A stretch of 64,000 nucleotides of DNA from Pseudomonas sp. R28(2017) (GTDB taxonomy: Bacteria; Pseudomonadota; Gammaproteobacteria; Pseudomonadales; Pseudomonadaceae): assembly GCF_002112505.1 (NCBI RefSeq), contig NZ_NEHW01000017.1, positions 1 through 64,000 on the forward strand, written 5' to 3'. The translations under genes and the position numbers were made by a program. The notes beneath the pieces are model-generated. The model saw only the letters and a program-made list of their open reading frames with translations. It ran no database searches and was not told the origin of the DNA. The stretch's first letter is position 1; every line of letters begins with the position of its first letter. Positions 26,627-35,340 of the stretch are shown piece after piece.

Positions 26627-28876
26627 TCAGCTGAAGGTGTGGCGGCTCAGGGGCAGGCTACGCACCCGCTGGCCGGTGAGCTGCGCCACGGCATTGGCCA
26701 CGGCAGGCGCCACCGCCGGCAACGGCGGCTCGCCGATACCGCCCATCTTCGCGCCGCTCTCGACGATGCGCACATGCACCCGGGCCATGCGCGAGGGCGG
26801 CAGGATCGGGTACAGGTCGTAGTTGCGCGCTCGCGGCTTGCCGTCGATGAACACCGCTTCTTCCACCAGCGTCTGCGACAGGCCCAGGGCCACGGCACCG
26901 TTGACCTGGTGCTCGATGATCGCCGGGTTGACGATGCTGCCGGGGTCGATCGCCTGCCAGATGTCATGCACCTTGACCTGGCCGTTTTCGATCGACACCT
27001 CGGCGATTGCCGCAGCCTCGGAGCCAAACGGCGAAGCCATGGCGATGCCCCGGGCGCGCTTGCTGCCGTCTTCTGCCGTGAACGGCCCACGCTTCCAGCC
27101 ACCGGACAACTCGGCCACCGCGTGCAGCAGGTTGGTCAGGCGCTGATTGTCGCGCAGCAGGTGCAGGCGCAGTTCGTAAGGGTCCTTGCCGCCCTTGTCG
27201 GCCAGCTCGTCAAGGAACGACTCGTAGAAGAAGTCGTTCAGCGAGTTGCCCACCGAACGCCAGTAGCCAAGCATGGCCGGGCCTTTGACGTAGATCTGGG
27301 CGATGCGTTTGTTGGCAATGGCGTAAGACTTGCCCGACAGCCCTTCGAGGGCTGTTGGGTCGATCTTGTCGCCTTGCTTGCCGGCGAGGGCTTCGGTCGG
27401 GCCCTCGGTGGCGCTTACGGCTTCGATGGCCACCGGCAGCCCGTCGGCATCCAGCCCGGCGCGGAACTTGACCACGGCAACCGGGCGCAGCACGTCGCGC
27501 AGGAATTCCTCCTCACGGCTCCAGATCAGCTTGACCGGGCGGCCCACCGCCTTGGCCAGGGCGATGGCTTGCGGGTATGGATTGGCCGAGTCATACAGGA
27601 AGTGGCGGCCGAAGAAGCCCCCGAGCAGCGGCGAGTGCAAGGTGATCTGCGCGGCATCCAGGCCGGTGCGTTTGGCGATGTCGTCGCGGAACATGTCCGG
27701 CGCCTGGTTGGGCAGCCACACCTCCAAGGTGCCGTCCGGGTTGAAGCGGGCGAGGGCAGACGGCGGCTCCAGCTGGGCATGGTTGAGGTACTGGTTGTGG
27801 TAGCTGGCCTCGACCTGGGTCTTGGCACCGGCCAGGGCGCTGGCAACATCGCCCTCGTTTTCCTCGTCGCGGGCCGGCCCTTCAACGCTGGCCAGGTGCT
27901 CGCGCCAGCCGTCGCTGGAAAAATCCGCCGGCATCGGCCGCACCTTGCTGTCGGCGCCCGGCTCTTTCCAGTCCACCTGGATCGCCTCGACCGCGCGCTT
28001 GGCGTGCCACCAGCGTTCGGCGACCACGGCCACCGCGCCCGGCAACTGATGCACCGAATGCACGCCCTTCATGGCCTTGACCTGCTCTTCGTTGCGCAGG
28101 CTGCCCACGGTCATGCCCAGGCGTGGCGCGTGCTGCACGGCGGCGTGGAGCATGCCGTCGACCTTGATGTCGATGCAGTACTGGGCCTTGCCGGTGGATT
28201 TGTCGTAGGCGTCCAGGCGCCGTACCGGCTTGCCGATCCAGCGGAACTGGCTGGGGTCGCGCAGCTTGACGCTGGCCGGGTCCGGCACCGGCAGGTCCAT
28301 GGCCCGTGAGGCCAGTTCGCCGTAGGCCAGTGAACGGCCCGAGGCGGCGTGAATGACTTTGCCCGGCTCGGTGGACAGCTCGCTGACCGGCACCTTCCAT
28401 TGCTCGGCAGCCGCCTGCAGCAACATGGCCCGGGCCAGGGCGCCGAGACGGCGCATGGTCGGGTAGCTCATGCGCACCGACATGCTGCCTCCGGTAATGC
28501 GCATGCCGTTTTCCATCACCACATAGGCTTCACCGGGCGGCGCGCTGTCGACCAGGAAGTTGACCGGGTCGACATCCAGCTCTTCGCCAACGATCTGGGC
28601 CATGGCGGTGAAGGGGCCTTGGCCACCCTCCATGAACGGGCTGAGCAGGCGTACCTTGCCGTCCGGGCGGATTTCCAGGAACGCCGGCACCTGGGTGCCG
28701 CGCTCCGGGGTGGCTGCTGCGGCGGCCTGCACACGGGCCGAGCCCATCGGCAGGCCGAAGCCCAGCACCAGGGCGCCCACGGCGGTGCCGGCCAGGAAGC
28801 GCCGGCGCGACAGGTTGACGGTTTCGCCCAGCTGCAGCCTGAGCAGTTCTGCGGGGGTATGGACGGGGGTGTTCAT
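26627..28876 (-). CDS. Molybdopterin-binding subunit, isoquinoline 1-oxidoreductase/aldehyde dehydrogenase type
   Basis: 749 aa. Begins with a twin-arginine signal, SRRRFLAGTAVGALVLGF, so the folded enzyme goes to the periplasm. The body is the xanthine-oxidase-family large subunit; catalytic Glu lies in the C-terminal GGIGEPPLPAVAP. Q/G-rich Mo-binding loops include GGQGPFTAMA and GGFFGRHF. It lacks the fused cytochrome of NicB. Family members oxidise N-heterocycles or aldehydes; the substrate here is uncertain. Overlaps the 2Fe-2S gene by one base and precedes the cytochrome gene. Confidence 0.9.
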   Translation of the reverse strand: MNTPVHTPAELLRLQLGETVNLSRRRFLAGTAVGALVLGFGLPMGSARVQAAAAATPERGTQVPAFLEIRPDGKVRLLSPFMEGGQGPFTAMAQIVGEELDVDPVNFLVDSAPPGEAYVVMENGMRITGGSMSVRMSYPTMRRLGALARAMLLQAAAEQWKVPVSELSTEPGKVIHAASGRSLAYGELASRAMDLPVPDPASVKLRDPSQFRWIGKPVRRLDAYDKSTGKAQYCIDIKVDGMLHAAVQHAPRLGMTVGSLRNEEQVKAMKGVHSVHQLPGAVAVVAERWWHAKRAVEAIQVDWKEPGADSKVRPMPADFSSDGWREHLASVEGPARDEENEGDVASALAGAKTQVEASYHNQYLNHAQLEPPSALARFNPDGTLEVWLPNQAPDMFRDDIAKRTGLDAAQITLHSPLLGGFFGRHFLYDSANPYPQAIALAKAVGRPVKLIWSREEEFLRDVLRPVAVVKFRAGLDADGLPVAIEAVSATEGPTEALAGKQGDKIDPTALEGLSGKSYAIANKRIAQIYVKGPAMLGYWRSVGNSLNDFFYESFLDELADKGGKDPYELRLHLLRDNQRLTNLLHAVAELSGGWKRGPFTAEDGSKRARGIAMASPFGSEAAAIAEVSIENGQVKVHDIWQAIDPGSIVNPAIIEHQVNGAVALGLSQTLVEEAVFIDGKPRARNYDLYPILPPSRMARVHVRIVESGAKMGGIGEPPLPAVAPAVANAVAQLTGQRVRSLPLSRHTFS

Positions 28877-29331
28877 CAGGCCTGCTCCCCTTGGGCCAGT
28901 GCATGCACGGCGGCATGGATGGCGTTGTAGGTGCCGCAGCGGCAGAGGTTGACCATCGCCGCGCTGATCTGCTCATCGCTGGGCTTGGGGCTGTGCTTGA
29001 GCAGCGCCGTGGCCGCCATCACCTGGCCGGACTGGCAATAGCCGCATTGCGCCACCTGGTGCTCGACCCAGGCCGCCACCACGCGCTTGCCCACCGCGTC
29101 GGCCTCGACCGCTTCGATGGTGGTCACCTCGCGCCCGACCACGCCGGCCACGGGGGTGACGCAGGCGCGCACCACGTTGCCGTCCACCAGCACCGAGCAG
29201 GCACCGCACTGGGCCAGGCCACAGCCATACTTGGTACCGGTCATGCCCAGGTCGTCACGCAGCACCCACAGCAGGGGTGTGTCGGCATCGGCGTCGACCT
29301 GGTAGGTCTGCTGGTTGATACGAAGTTCCAT
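28876..29331 (-). CDS. 2Fe-2S subunit of the molybdenum hydroxylase
   Basis: 151 aa. N-terminal plant-type ferredoxin domain with C37, C42, C45 and C57 binding one 2Fe-2S cluster; C-terminal helical domain with C96, C99, C130 and C132 (CGYCQSG, LCRCG) binding the second. It moves electrons from the Mo cofactor to the cytochrome. First gene of the operon, with the promoter in the 29332-29747 gap. No Tat signal; such subunits are exported together with the Tat-tagged partner. Confidence 0.93.
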   Translation of the reverse strand: MELRINQQTYQVDADADTPLLWVLRDDLGMTGTKYGCGLAQCGACSVLVDGNVVRACVTPVAGVVGREVTTIEAVEADAVGKRVVAAWVEHQVAQCGYCQSGQVMAATALLKHSPKPSDEQISAAMVNLCRCGTYNAIHAAVHALAQGEQA

Positions 29332-29747
29332 GGCTCACCTGCTGATCATCGGTTGATGGCGATTACGGTCTGCTGGGGAATACGTTGTTCCCCAATCCAG
29401 AAACGCTAGCACAGGGGTACGACCACTGGTCTGGTGGTGGGCGCAGGTTCAGAGGATCAGGCAAGCAATTCGTTGAAATGCGCAAGCGACTGCAATGGTC
29501 TTGCTCAACTTTCAAAAGTTGGCGCCCCCTTGTGAGAGCAACTGTCTTGCTCAATTTCTAGAATCTGGCGCGATCCCTGTGGGAGCGGGCTTGCCCGCGA
29601 ACACGGGCGAAGCCCGTGCCATCCACCGCGGTGTCTTCTTCGCGGGTGAACCCGCTTCCACAGAGAAGCAAACAGGACTTCCGCGGCGAAAACCCGGATA
29701 ATGCCGGCCAATTTCGTTTTGCACGCTTAAATCACGGTAATCCCCGC
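29332..29747. other. Divergent promoter region between the Mo-hydroxylase operon and the OsmC-YcaO gene
   Basis: No gene is visible. The gap holds an imperfect 46-bp-period tandem duplication (units starting at 29498 and 29544, sharing gtcttgctcaa and tggcgc) and a REP pair (29575-29663). The short AT-rich stretch just before 29748 probably carries the downstream promoter and ribosome-binding site, though no strong AGGAGG is seen. Confidence 0.5.
29575..29663. repeat. REP pair with spacer hairpin
   Basis: Inverted REP units; the spacer contains its own small hairpin, cacgggcgaagcccgtg. The right unit is diverged (cgggtgaacccgcttcc). Confidence 0.82.
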
Positions 29748-31934
29748 ATGGAAATCAAGGTCAATTTTCTCGACAACCTTCGTCTTGAAGCCAAGTTCGA
29801 CGACTTCACGGTGATCGCCGACCAACCGATCCGCTACAAGGGCGATGGTTCGGCCCCAGGCCCGTTCGACTATTTCCTGGCCTCGTCGGCCCTGTGCGCG
29901 GCGTACTTCGTCAAGCTGTACTGCCAGACCCGCGATATCCCCACCGAGAATATCCGCCTGTCGCAGAACAACATCGTCGACCCGGAGAACCGCTACAACC
30001 AGATCTTCAAGATCCAGGTCGAGCTGCCTGAGGACATTTCCGAGAAGGACCGCCAGGGCATCCTGCGTTCCATCGACCGATGCACCGTGAAAAAGGTGGT
30101 GCAGACCGGCCCCGAGTTCATCATCGAAGAAGTCGACAACCTCGACGCCGATGCCCAGGGCCTGCTGATGCCGGTGGCCGACACCACCACCTACATCCCC
30201 GGCAAGGACCTGCCGCTGGAGCAGACCATCGCCAACATGTCCGGCATCCTCGCCGGCCTTGGCATGAAGATCGAGATCGCCTCGTGGCGCAACATCGTGC
30301 CCAACGTCTGGTCGCTGCACGTGCGCGACGCGCAGTCGCCGATGTGCTTCACCAACGGCAAGGGCTCGACCAAGGAGGCCGCACTGGCGTCGGCGCTGGG
30401 TGAGTTCATCGAGCGGCTGAACTGCAACTTCTTCTACAACGACCAGTTCTGGGGCGAAGACATCGCCAACGCGCCGTTCGTGCACTACCCGAACGAGCAG
30501 TGGTTCAAGCCAGGCCCCAAGGACGCGCTGCCGGCAGAAATCCTCGACGAATACTGCCTGCAGATCTACAACGCGGACGGCGAGCTGCGCGGTTCGCACC
30601 TGTACGACACCAACTCCGGCAACACCGAGCGCGGCATCTGCTCGCTGCCGTTCGTGCGCCAGTCCGACCAGCAGGTGGTGTACTTCCCGTCCAACCTGAT
30701 CGAAAACCTGTTCCTCAGCAACGGCATGAGCGCCGGCAACACCCTGGCCGAAGCCCAGGTGCAGTGCCTGTCGGAAATCTTCGAGCGCGCGGTCAAGCGC
30801 GAAATCCTCGAGGGCGAACTGGCCCTGCCGGATGTCCCGCAGGACGTGCTGGCCAAGTACCCGGGCATCCTCGCCGGCATCCAGGGCCTGGAAGAGCAGG
30901 GCTTCCCGGTGCTGGTCAAGGACGCCTCGCTGGGCGGTGAGTTCCCGGTGATGTGCGTGACCTTGATGAACCCGCGCACCGGCGGCGTGTTCGCCTCGTT
31001 CGGCGCCCACCCAAGCTTTGAAGTGGCGCTGGAGCGCAGCCTCACCGAACTGCTGCAAGGCCGCAGCTTCGAGGGCCTCAACGACCTGCCGCAGCCGACC
31101 TTCGAAAGCCATGCGCTGACCGAGCCGAACAACTTCGTCGAGCACTTCATCGACTCCAGCGGTGTGGTGTCGTGGCGCTTCTTCAGTGCCAAGGCCGATT
31201 TCGAGTTCGTCGAGTGGGACTTCTCCGGCCATGGCGAAGACTCCAACATTCAGGAAGCCGCGACACTGTTCGGCATTCTGGAAGACTTTGGCAAAGAGGT
31301 GTACATGGCCGTGTACGACAACCTCGGCGCCACAGCCTGCCGTATCCTGGTGCCGGGTTATTCGGAGATCTACCCGGTCGAGGACCTGATCTGGGACAAC
31401 ACCAACCGCGCCCTGGGTTTCCGTGCCGACATCCTCAACCTGCATAGCCTCGACGACCGCGCCCTGCGCGCGCTGCGCCGGCGCCTGGACAACTGCGAGG
31501 TGGATGACTACACCACCATCACCACCTTGATTGGCGTCGAGTTCGACGAGAACACGGTGTGGGGCCAACTGACCATTCTTGAGCTGAAGCTGCTGATCTG
31601 CCTGGCGCTCAAGCGCTTCGAGGATGCCAAGGAGCTGGTCGAGGCGTTCCTGCAGTTCAACGACAACACGGTGGAGCGTGGCCTGTTCTACCAGGCGCTG
31701 AACGTGGTGCTGGAAGTGCAGCTGGACGACGAGCTGGAGATGGCCGACTACGAGGCCAACTTCCGCCGCATGTTCGGCAACCCGCGAATGGACGCGGTGC
31801 TGGGTTCGGTGGACGGTAGCGTGCGTTTCCATGGGCTGACCCCGACCAGCATGAAGCTTGAAGGGCTGGACCGCCACCTGCGCCTGATCGAGAGCTACAA
31901 GAAGCTGCATGCGGCGCGGGCCAAGTTCGCCTGA
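29748..31934 (+). CDS. ycaO: OsmC-YcaO fusion protein
   Basis: 728 aa. Residues 1 to about 140 are an OsmC-like domain (IRYKGDGSAPGPFDYFLASS, ALCAAYFVKLYC, with Cys in the expected region and RCTVKKVVQTG). Residues from about 160 on are a YcaO domain of the stand-alone E. coli type, with ATP-site stretches GKGSTKEAALASALGEFIERL and AEAQVQCLSEIFERAVKREI, then a helical C-terminus. E. coli YcaO (586 aa) lacks the OsmC part and is linked to RimO-dependent methylthiolation of ribosomal protein S12. YcaO enzymes use ATP to activate amides; OsmC domains handle thiols or peroxides. No precursor peptide gene is adjacent. Confidence 0.88.
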   Translation: MEIKVNFLDNLRLEAKFDDFTVIADQPIRYKGDGSAPGPFDYFLASSALCAAYFVKLYCQTRDIPTENIRLSQNNIVDPENRYNQIFKIQVELPEDISEKDRQGILRSIDRCTVKKVVQTGPEFIIEEVDNLDADAQGLLMPVADTTTYIPGKDLPLEQTIANMSGILAGLGMKIEIASWRNIVPNVWSLHVRDAQSPMCFTNGKGSTKEAALASALGEFIERLNCNFFYNDQFWGEDIANAPFVHYPNEQWFKPGPKDALPAEILDEYCLQIYNADGELRGSHLYDTNSGNTERGICSLPFVRQSDQQVVYFPSNLIENLFLSNGMSAGNTLAEAQVQCLSEIFERAVKREILEGELALPDVPQDVLAKYPGILAGIQGLEEQGFPVLVKDASLGGEFPVMCVTLMNPRTGGVFASFGAHPSFEVALERSLTELLQGRSFEGLNDLPQPTFESHALTEPNNFVEHFIDSSGVVSWRFFSAKADFEFVEWDFSGHGEDSNIQEAATLFGILEDFGKEVYMAVYDNLGATACRILVPGYSEIYPVEDLIWDNTNRALGFRADILNLHSLDDRALRALRRRLDNCEVDDYTTITTLIGVEFDENTVWGQLTILELKLLICLALKRFEDAKELVEAFLQFNDNTVERGLFYQALNVVLEVQLDDELEMADYEANFRRMFGNPRMDAVLGSVDGSVRFHGLTPTSMKLEGLDRHLRLIESYKKLHAARAKFA

Positions 31935-31941
31935 CACATCG

Positions 31942-31964
31942 TTGGGGCTGCAAAGCAGCCCCAA
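31942..31964 (+). terminator. Hairpin after the OsmC-YcaO gene
   Basis: Perfect 10-bp arms ttggggctgc and gcagccccaa around an AAA loop, 7 bp after the stop. The stem is strong, but only taac follows, so the T-run is weak. Confidence 0.6.
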
Positions 31965-32124
31965 TAACCGAAAGTTCATGCCCTAATCGCCAATTGGTAT
32001 TGCTTCGCGCTTGCCGCTCCCCCTCATCAGCGCTTAGCTGAATCCCGCTCAAAGCTATCCCATTCCATGGCGCGTAGACCGCCAGAAGGACCTCGGCCGC
32101 GCGCACAACAAGAAGGCGCAGACC

Positions 32125-32937
32125 ATGAGCACTCCTCTGGATACCAATGCACTGAAGGCCCGCCAGCAAGCGGCATGGGCCAGCGGCGACTACGCGGTGA
32201 TCGGCACCACCTTGCAACTGGTGGGTGAACGCCTGGCCGAAGCCTGCGACTTGCGCTGGGACGAGCAAGTGCTGGATGTCGCCGCCGGCAACGGCAACGC
32301 CACCCTGGCCGCCGCCCGGCGCGGCTGTCGGGTCACCTCCACCGACTATGTGGCCGAACTGCTCAAGCGCGGTGAAGAGCGCGCCCGCGCGGAACACTTC
32401 CAAGTCGATTTCGAAGTGGCCGATGCCGAGGCGCTGCCCTACAAGGACGGTATCTTCGACGTCGTGCTGTCTACCTTTGGCGTGATGTTCGCCCCTGATC
32501 AGCCCCAGGCCGCACGGGAACTGGCCCGCGTCTGTCGCCCGGGCGGGCGCATCGGCCTGGCCAACTGGACGCCGCAGGGGTTCATCGGGCAGATGTTCAA
32601 GACCCTCGGCCGGCATGCGCCACCGCCTCCCGGCGCCTTGCCACCGTCGCGCTGGGGTGATGAAGCGCAGTTGCGCGAGCTGTTTGCCGGCAAGATCGGC
32701 GCGATGGATGTCAGCCGCCAGCAGTTCAACTTCCGCTATCGCTCGGCGGCGCATTTCATCGAGGTGTTCCGCACCTGGTACGGCCCGGTGCACAAGGCGT
32801 TCGCGGCGTTGTCGGCAGAGGCGGCGCAAGCCCTGGAGGCTGACCTGACGGCACTGCTGAACGAGAACAATCAGGCAGGGGCATCGTCTCTGGTAGTGCC
32901 CAGCGAGTACCTGGAAGTGGTGATCATCCGTTACTGA
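32125..32937 (+). CDS. Class I SAM-dependent methyltransferase
   Basis: 270 aa. Motif I is VLDVAAGNGNATLAAA, the acidic residue after strand 2 is in VTSTDY, and ADAEALPYKDGIFDVVLSTFG is motif II/III, typical of UbiE/COQ5-like Methyltransf_11 enzymes. RVCRPGGRIGLANWTP follows. Soluble, no signal. The acceptor is unknown. It stands alone, 190 bp after the YcaO gene behind a hairpin, so a shared transcript is unlikely. ATG at 32125 lies after AAGAAGGCGCAGACC. Confidence 0.83.
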   Translation: MSTPLDTNALKARQQAAWASGDYAVIGTTLQLVGERLAEACDLRWDEQVLDVAAGNGNATLAAARRGCRVTSTDYVAELLKRGEERARAEHFQVDFEVADAEALPYKDGIFDVVLSTFGVMFAPDQPQAARELARVCRPGGRIGLANWTPQGFIGQMFKTLGRHAPPPPGALPPSRWGDEAQLRELFAGKIGAMDVSRQQFNFRYRSAAHFIEVFRTWYGPVHKAFAALSAEAAQALEADLTALLNENNQAGASSLVVPSEYLEVVIIRY

Positions 32938-33028
32938 GGGGCGCGGCGCTTGAGGCTGCATGGCGGGCGTCCCCGCACCTCCATGCAAGACAGGGTGGAA
33001 TACCTTTCGCTCTGCCGATCAGTAAGCG

Positions 33029-33328
33029 TCAGTTCTTGCACTTGGCCAGTACCACCTGGCAGGTGTCTGGGGTACCACCGGAGCGGCCGGCATAGCGGAT
33101 GCAATTGTTCAGCGACTTCTGCTTGGCAATGCCCAAGGTGTTGCCCCAGGCCAGGCCGCCTTCGCCGGTGCTTGGCAGCGCCTTGGCGTAACAGTTGGAG
33201 CCCGGCGCCGCGGCGTAGTAGCGCGCCTTGCTGTTTTTGCTCGAGCAGCCGGCATTGAGCACCAGGCTGATGGCCAGAAAGGCATGCGCGGTCCAGTACG
33301 CATAAGGTCGTGTGCGGTTGGTTTTCAT
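33029..33328 (-). CDS. Small lipoprotein, DUF4189-like
   Basis: 99 aa. ATG at 33328 with GAGGG 6 nt upstream. Lipoprotein signal ends LVLNAGC. The mature part has four cysteines (NCYAK, NNCIRY, DTCQVV, AKCKN), pairing probably into disulfides, and the pattern GLAWGNTLGIAKQKSLNNC resembles DUF4189 proteins, in which a repeated Ala-Cys helix follows a Gly/Trp strand. Function unknown; no operon. Confidence 0.65.
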   Translation of the reverse strand: MKTNRTRPYAYWTAHAFLAISLVLNAGCSSKNSKARYYAAAPGSNCYAKALPSTGEGGLAWGNTLGIAKQKSLNNCIRYAGRSGGTPDTCQVVLAKCKN

Positions 33329-33499
33329 GGTATCCCTCGTAGCGACGCGCAAAGTCTTTCAGGATATTTCTATCAAGCCAAGCGGTGAACTATCCGAACG
33401 TCAAGGTGATCCCTACTTGAGCGCACCCTGCGCATGCCTGACGGAACAGGCCCCGCGCCCGTCTGTCAGCCCCGGGTCACCGACTGATAAGGAGGCGCC

Positions 33500-33928
33500 G
33501 TGAGCGCTACAGAGCAAACCCTCTACCGATGCACGCCCAGCCCGCTGCACGCGATCCTGCTGGCCGGCACGGTCCCGCTGTTTCTCGGCGCACTGCTGAG
33601 CGACATTGCCTACTTCAAGAGCTACCAGATCCAGTGGAGCAACTTCGCCGCCTGGCTGATTGCCGGTGGCTTGCTGTTCTGCGGCCTGGCGCTGTTGTTC
33701 GCCCTGGCCAACCTGATCCGCGCACCGCGCAAGGGCGGGCGGCCGACCCTGTACTTCCTGCTGTTGCTGGTGACCTGGGTGCTGGGGCTGATCAATGCCT
33801 TCGAACATGCCAAGGACGCCTGGGCGGTGATGCCGGCGGGCCTGGTGCTGTCGGTGGTGGTCAGCGTGCTGGCCTGCGTGGCCGCATGGCTGGGCATGAG
33901 CAACCTGCGTTCGGGAGGTGAGGCATGA
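33500..33928 (+). CDS. DUF2231-type inner-membrane protein
   Basis: 142 aa, GTG start after AAGGAGGCGCC. Four predicted TM helices; SPLHAILLAGTVPLFLGALLSDIAYF is the DUF2231 signature with its conserved His. The stop overlaps the start of the sorbosone-dehydrogenase-like lipoprotein (ATGA), so both are made together. DUF2231 proteins often accompany PQQ or cytochrome-linked oxidations, which suggests a membrane electron-transfer or anchoring role, not proven. Confidence 0.78.
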   Translation: MSATEQTLYRCTPSPLHAILLAGTVPLFLGALLSDIAYFKSYQIQWSNFAAWLIAGGLLFCGLALLFALANLIRAPRKGGRPTLYFLLLLVTWVLGLINAFEHAKDAWAVMPAGLVLSVVVSVLACVAAWLGMSNLRSGGEA

Positions 33929-35214
33929 AACCATTGCATGGATGGTCGTTGTTGAGCGTGGCGCTGCTGCTGGCCGCGTGTGGCGGTGAGGGCGAGCCGA
34001 CCCAGGCTCTGGGCCCTGACCCGAAACTGCCGGCCCCCGAGCGTGGGCTGTTGCCGAGCATGAAGATCGCCCAACCGGCGCAGTGGGGCGAGCAGAAGCC
34101 CACCGTACCCGAGGGCTACAGCATCACGGCGATTGCCACCGACCTGAAGATTCCACGCCAGAGCCTGGTGCTGCCCAATGGCGATATCCTGGTCGCCGAA
34201 GGGCGTGGCGGCAGTGCCGCCAAGCTCAAGCCCAAGGACGTGATCGCCAGCCAGATCAAGGCCAAGGGCAACACCCAGGTCAAGGGCGGCAACCGCTTGA
34301 CCTTGCTGCGTGATGCCGATGGCGATGGCACTTATGAGGTGCAGACGGTGTTCGCCGAAGGCCTCAACGCGCCCTACGGCCTGGCCTTTGCCGACGGCAA
34401 GCTGTACGTGGCCAACCAGGATGCGCTGGTGCGTTTCGATTACCAGGACGGCCAGACCCAGGCGGGTGGCCCGCCGACCAAGGTCACCGACCTGCCGGCC
34501 GAGATCAACCACCACTGGACCAAGGCGCTGACCATCAGCCCGGATGGCCGCTACCTGTACGTGGGCATCGGCTCGAACAGCAACATCACCGAGCGCGGCA
34601 TGGAGGTCGAGATCGACCGCGCCATAGTCTGGCAGATCGATGCCGTGACTGGCGCGCACAGGCCTTACGCCACCGGCTTGCGCAACCCGACGGCACTGAC
34701 CATTCAACCGGACACCGGGCAGCTGTGGACGGTGGTCAACGAGCGCGATGAATTGGGGCCGGACCTGGTGCCGGACTACCTCACCTCGGTGCGTGAGGGC
34801 GGGTTCTATGGCTGGCCCTACAGCTACTGGGGGCAGAACGTCGATGAGCGGGTCAAGCCGCAGAACCCGGACAAGGTGGCCGCCGCGCTCAAGCCGGATT
34901 ACAGCCTGGGTTCCCACGTTGCCGCGCTGGGTGTGGACTTCTCCACTTCAGCCATGGGCGAGCGCTTTGCCGATGGGGTGTTCGTGGGCGAGCACGGTAG
35001 CTGGAACCGTCCGAACCCGGTGGGCTACAAGGTGATCTTCGTGCCGTTCAAGGAAGGCAAGCCGGCCGGGGAACCGATCGACTTTGCCACCGGGTTCCGC
35101 GGGGAAGACGGCAAGACCCGAGGCCGGCCGGTGGGGGTGACGGTCGACCCGCGTGGCGCGTTGATCATTGCCGATGACCTGGCCAACACAGTGTGGCGAG
35201 TGACGCGTAACTGA
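33925..35214 (+). CDS. Sorbosone dehydrogenase-family (PQQ beta-propeller) lipoprotein
   Basis: 429 aa. Lipobox LLLAAC (Cys19) places it in the envelope. The rest is a six-bladed propeller of the PQQ-dependent sugar/sorbosone dehydrogenase family: LPNGDILVAEGRGGSA, GLNAPYGLAFADGKLYVANQ, VGIGSNSNITERG, GEHGSWNRPNPVGY. Members oxidise aldoses, passing electrons to quinone. The conserved EHGSW block is intact. It forms an operon with the DUF2231 membrane protein. The real substrate is unknown. Confidence 0.85.
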   Translation: MKPLHGWSLLSVALLLAACGGEGEPTQALGPDPKLPAPERGLLPSMKIAQPAQWGEQKPTVPEGYSITAIATDLKIPRQSLVLPNGDILVAEGRGGSAAKLKPKDVIASQIKAKGNTQVKGGNRLTLLRDADGDGTYEVQTVFAEGLNAPYGLAFADGKLYVANQDALVRFDYQDGQTQAGGPPTKVTDLPAEINHHWTKALTISPDGRYLYVGIGSNSNITERGMEVEIDRAIVWQIDAVTGAHRPYATGLRNPTALTIQPDTGQLWTVVNERDELGPDLVPDYLTSVREGGFYGWPYSYWGQNVDERVKPQNPDKVAAALKPDYSLGSHVAALGVDFSTSAMGERFADGVFVGEHGSWNRPNPVGYKVIFVPFKEGKPAGEPIDFATGFRGEDGKTRGRPVGVTVDPRGALIIADDLANTVWRVTRN

Positions 35215-35340
35215 TCGTCGCAGCAACCAGGAAGCACGCCGGCGTGGCGATTGCCTGCAGAGTGGCGGGCAATGGCTATGCTTGTTTGCGCGTAAACCTT
35301 TCACGCACACACCCGGTCTTGATCACATGGAAGCAGGCCT

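Noticed and set aside
25205..28309. 1034-codon open frame on the plus strand
   Set aside because: It runs antisense through the cytochrome c and Mo-subunit genes, whose domains and motifs are unmistakable. Long antisense frames are expected in GC-rich DNA with strong third-position GC.
29727..31979. 750-codon open frame on the minus strand
   Set aside because: Antisense shadow of the OsmC-YcaO gene, which has clear family motifs on the plus strand.
29748..32937. YcaO gene plus methyltransferase as a RiPP biosynthesis cluster
   Set aside because: No precursor peptide, dehydrogenase, protease or exporter is nearby, the YcaO is the housekeeping E. coli-like type, and a hairpin separates the two genes.
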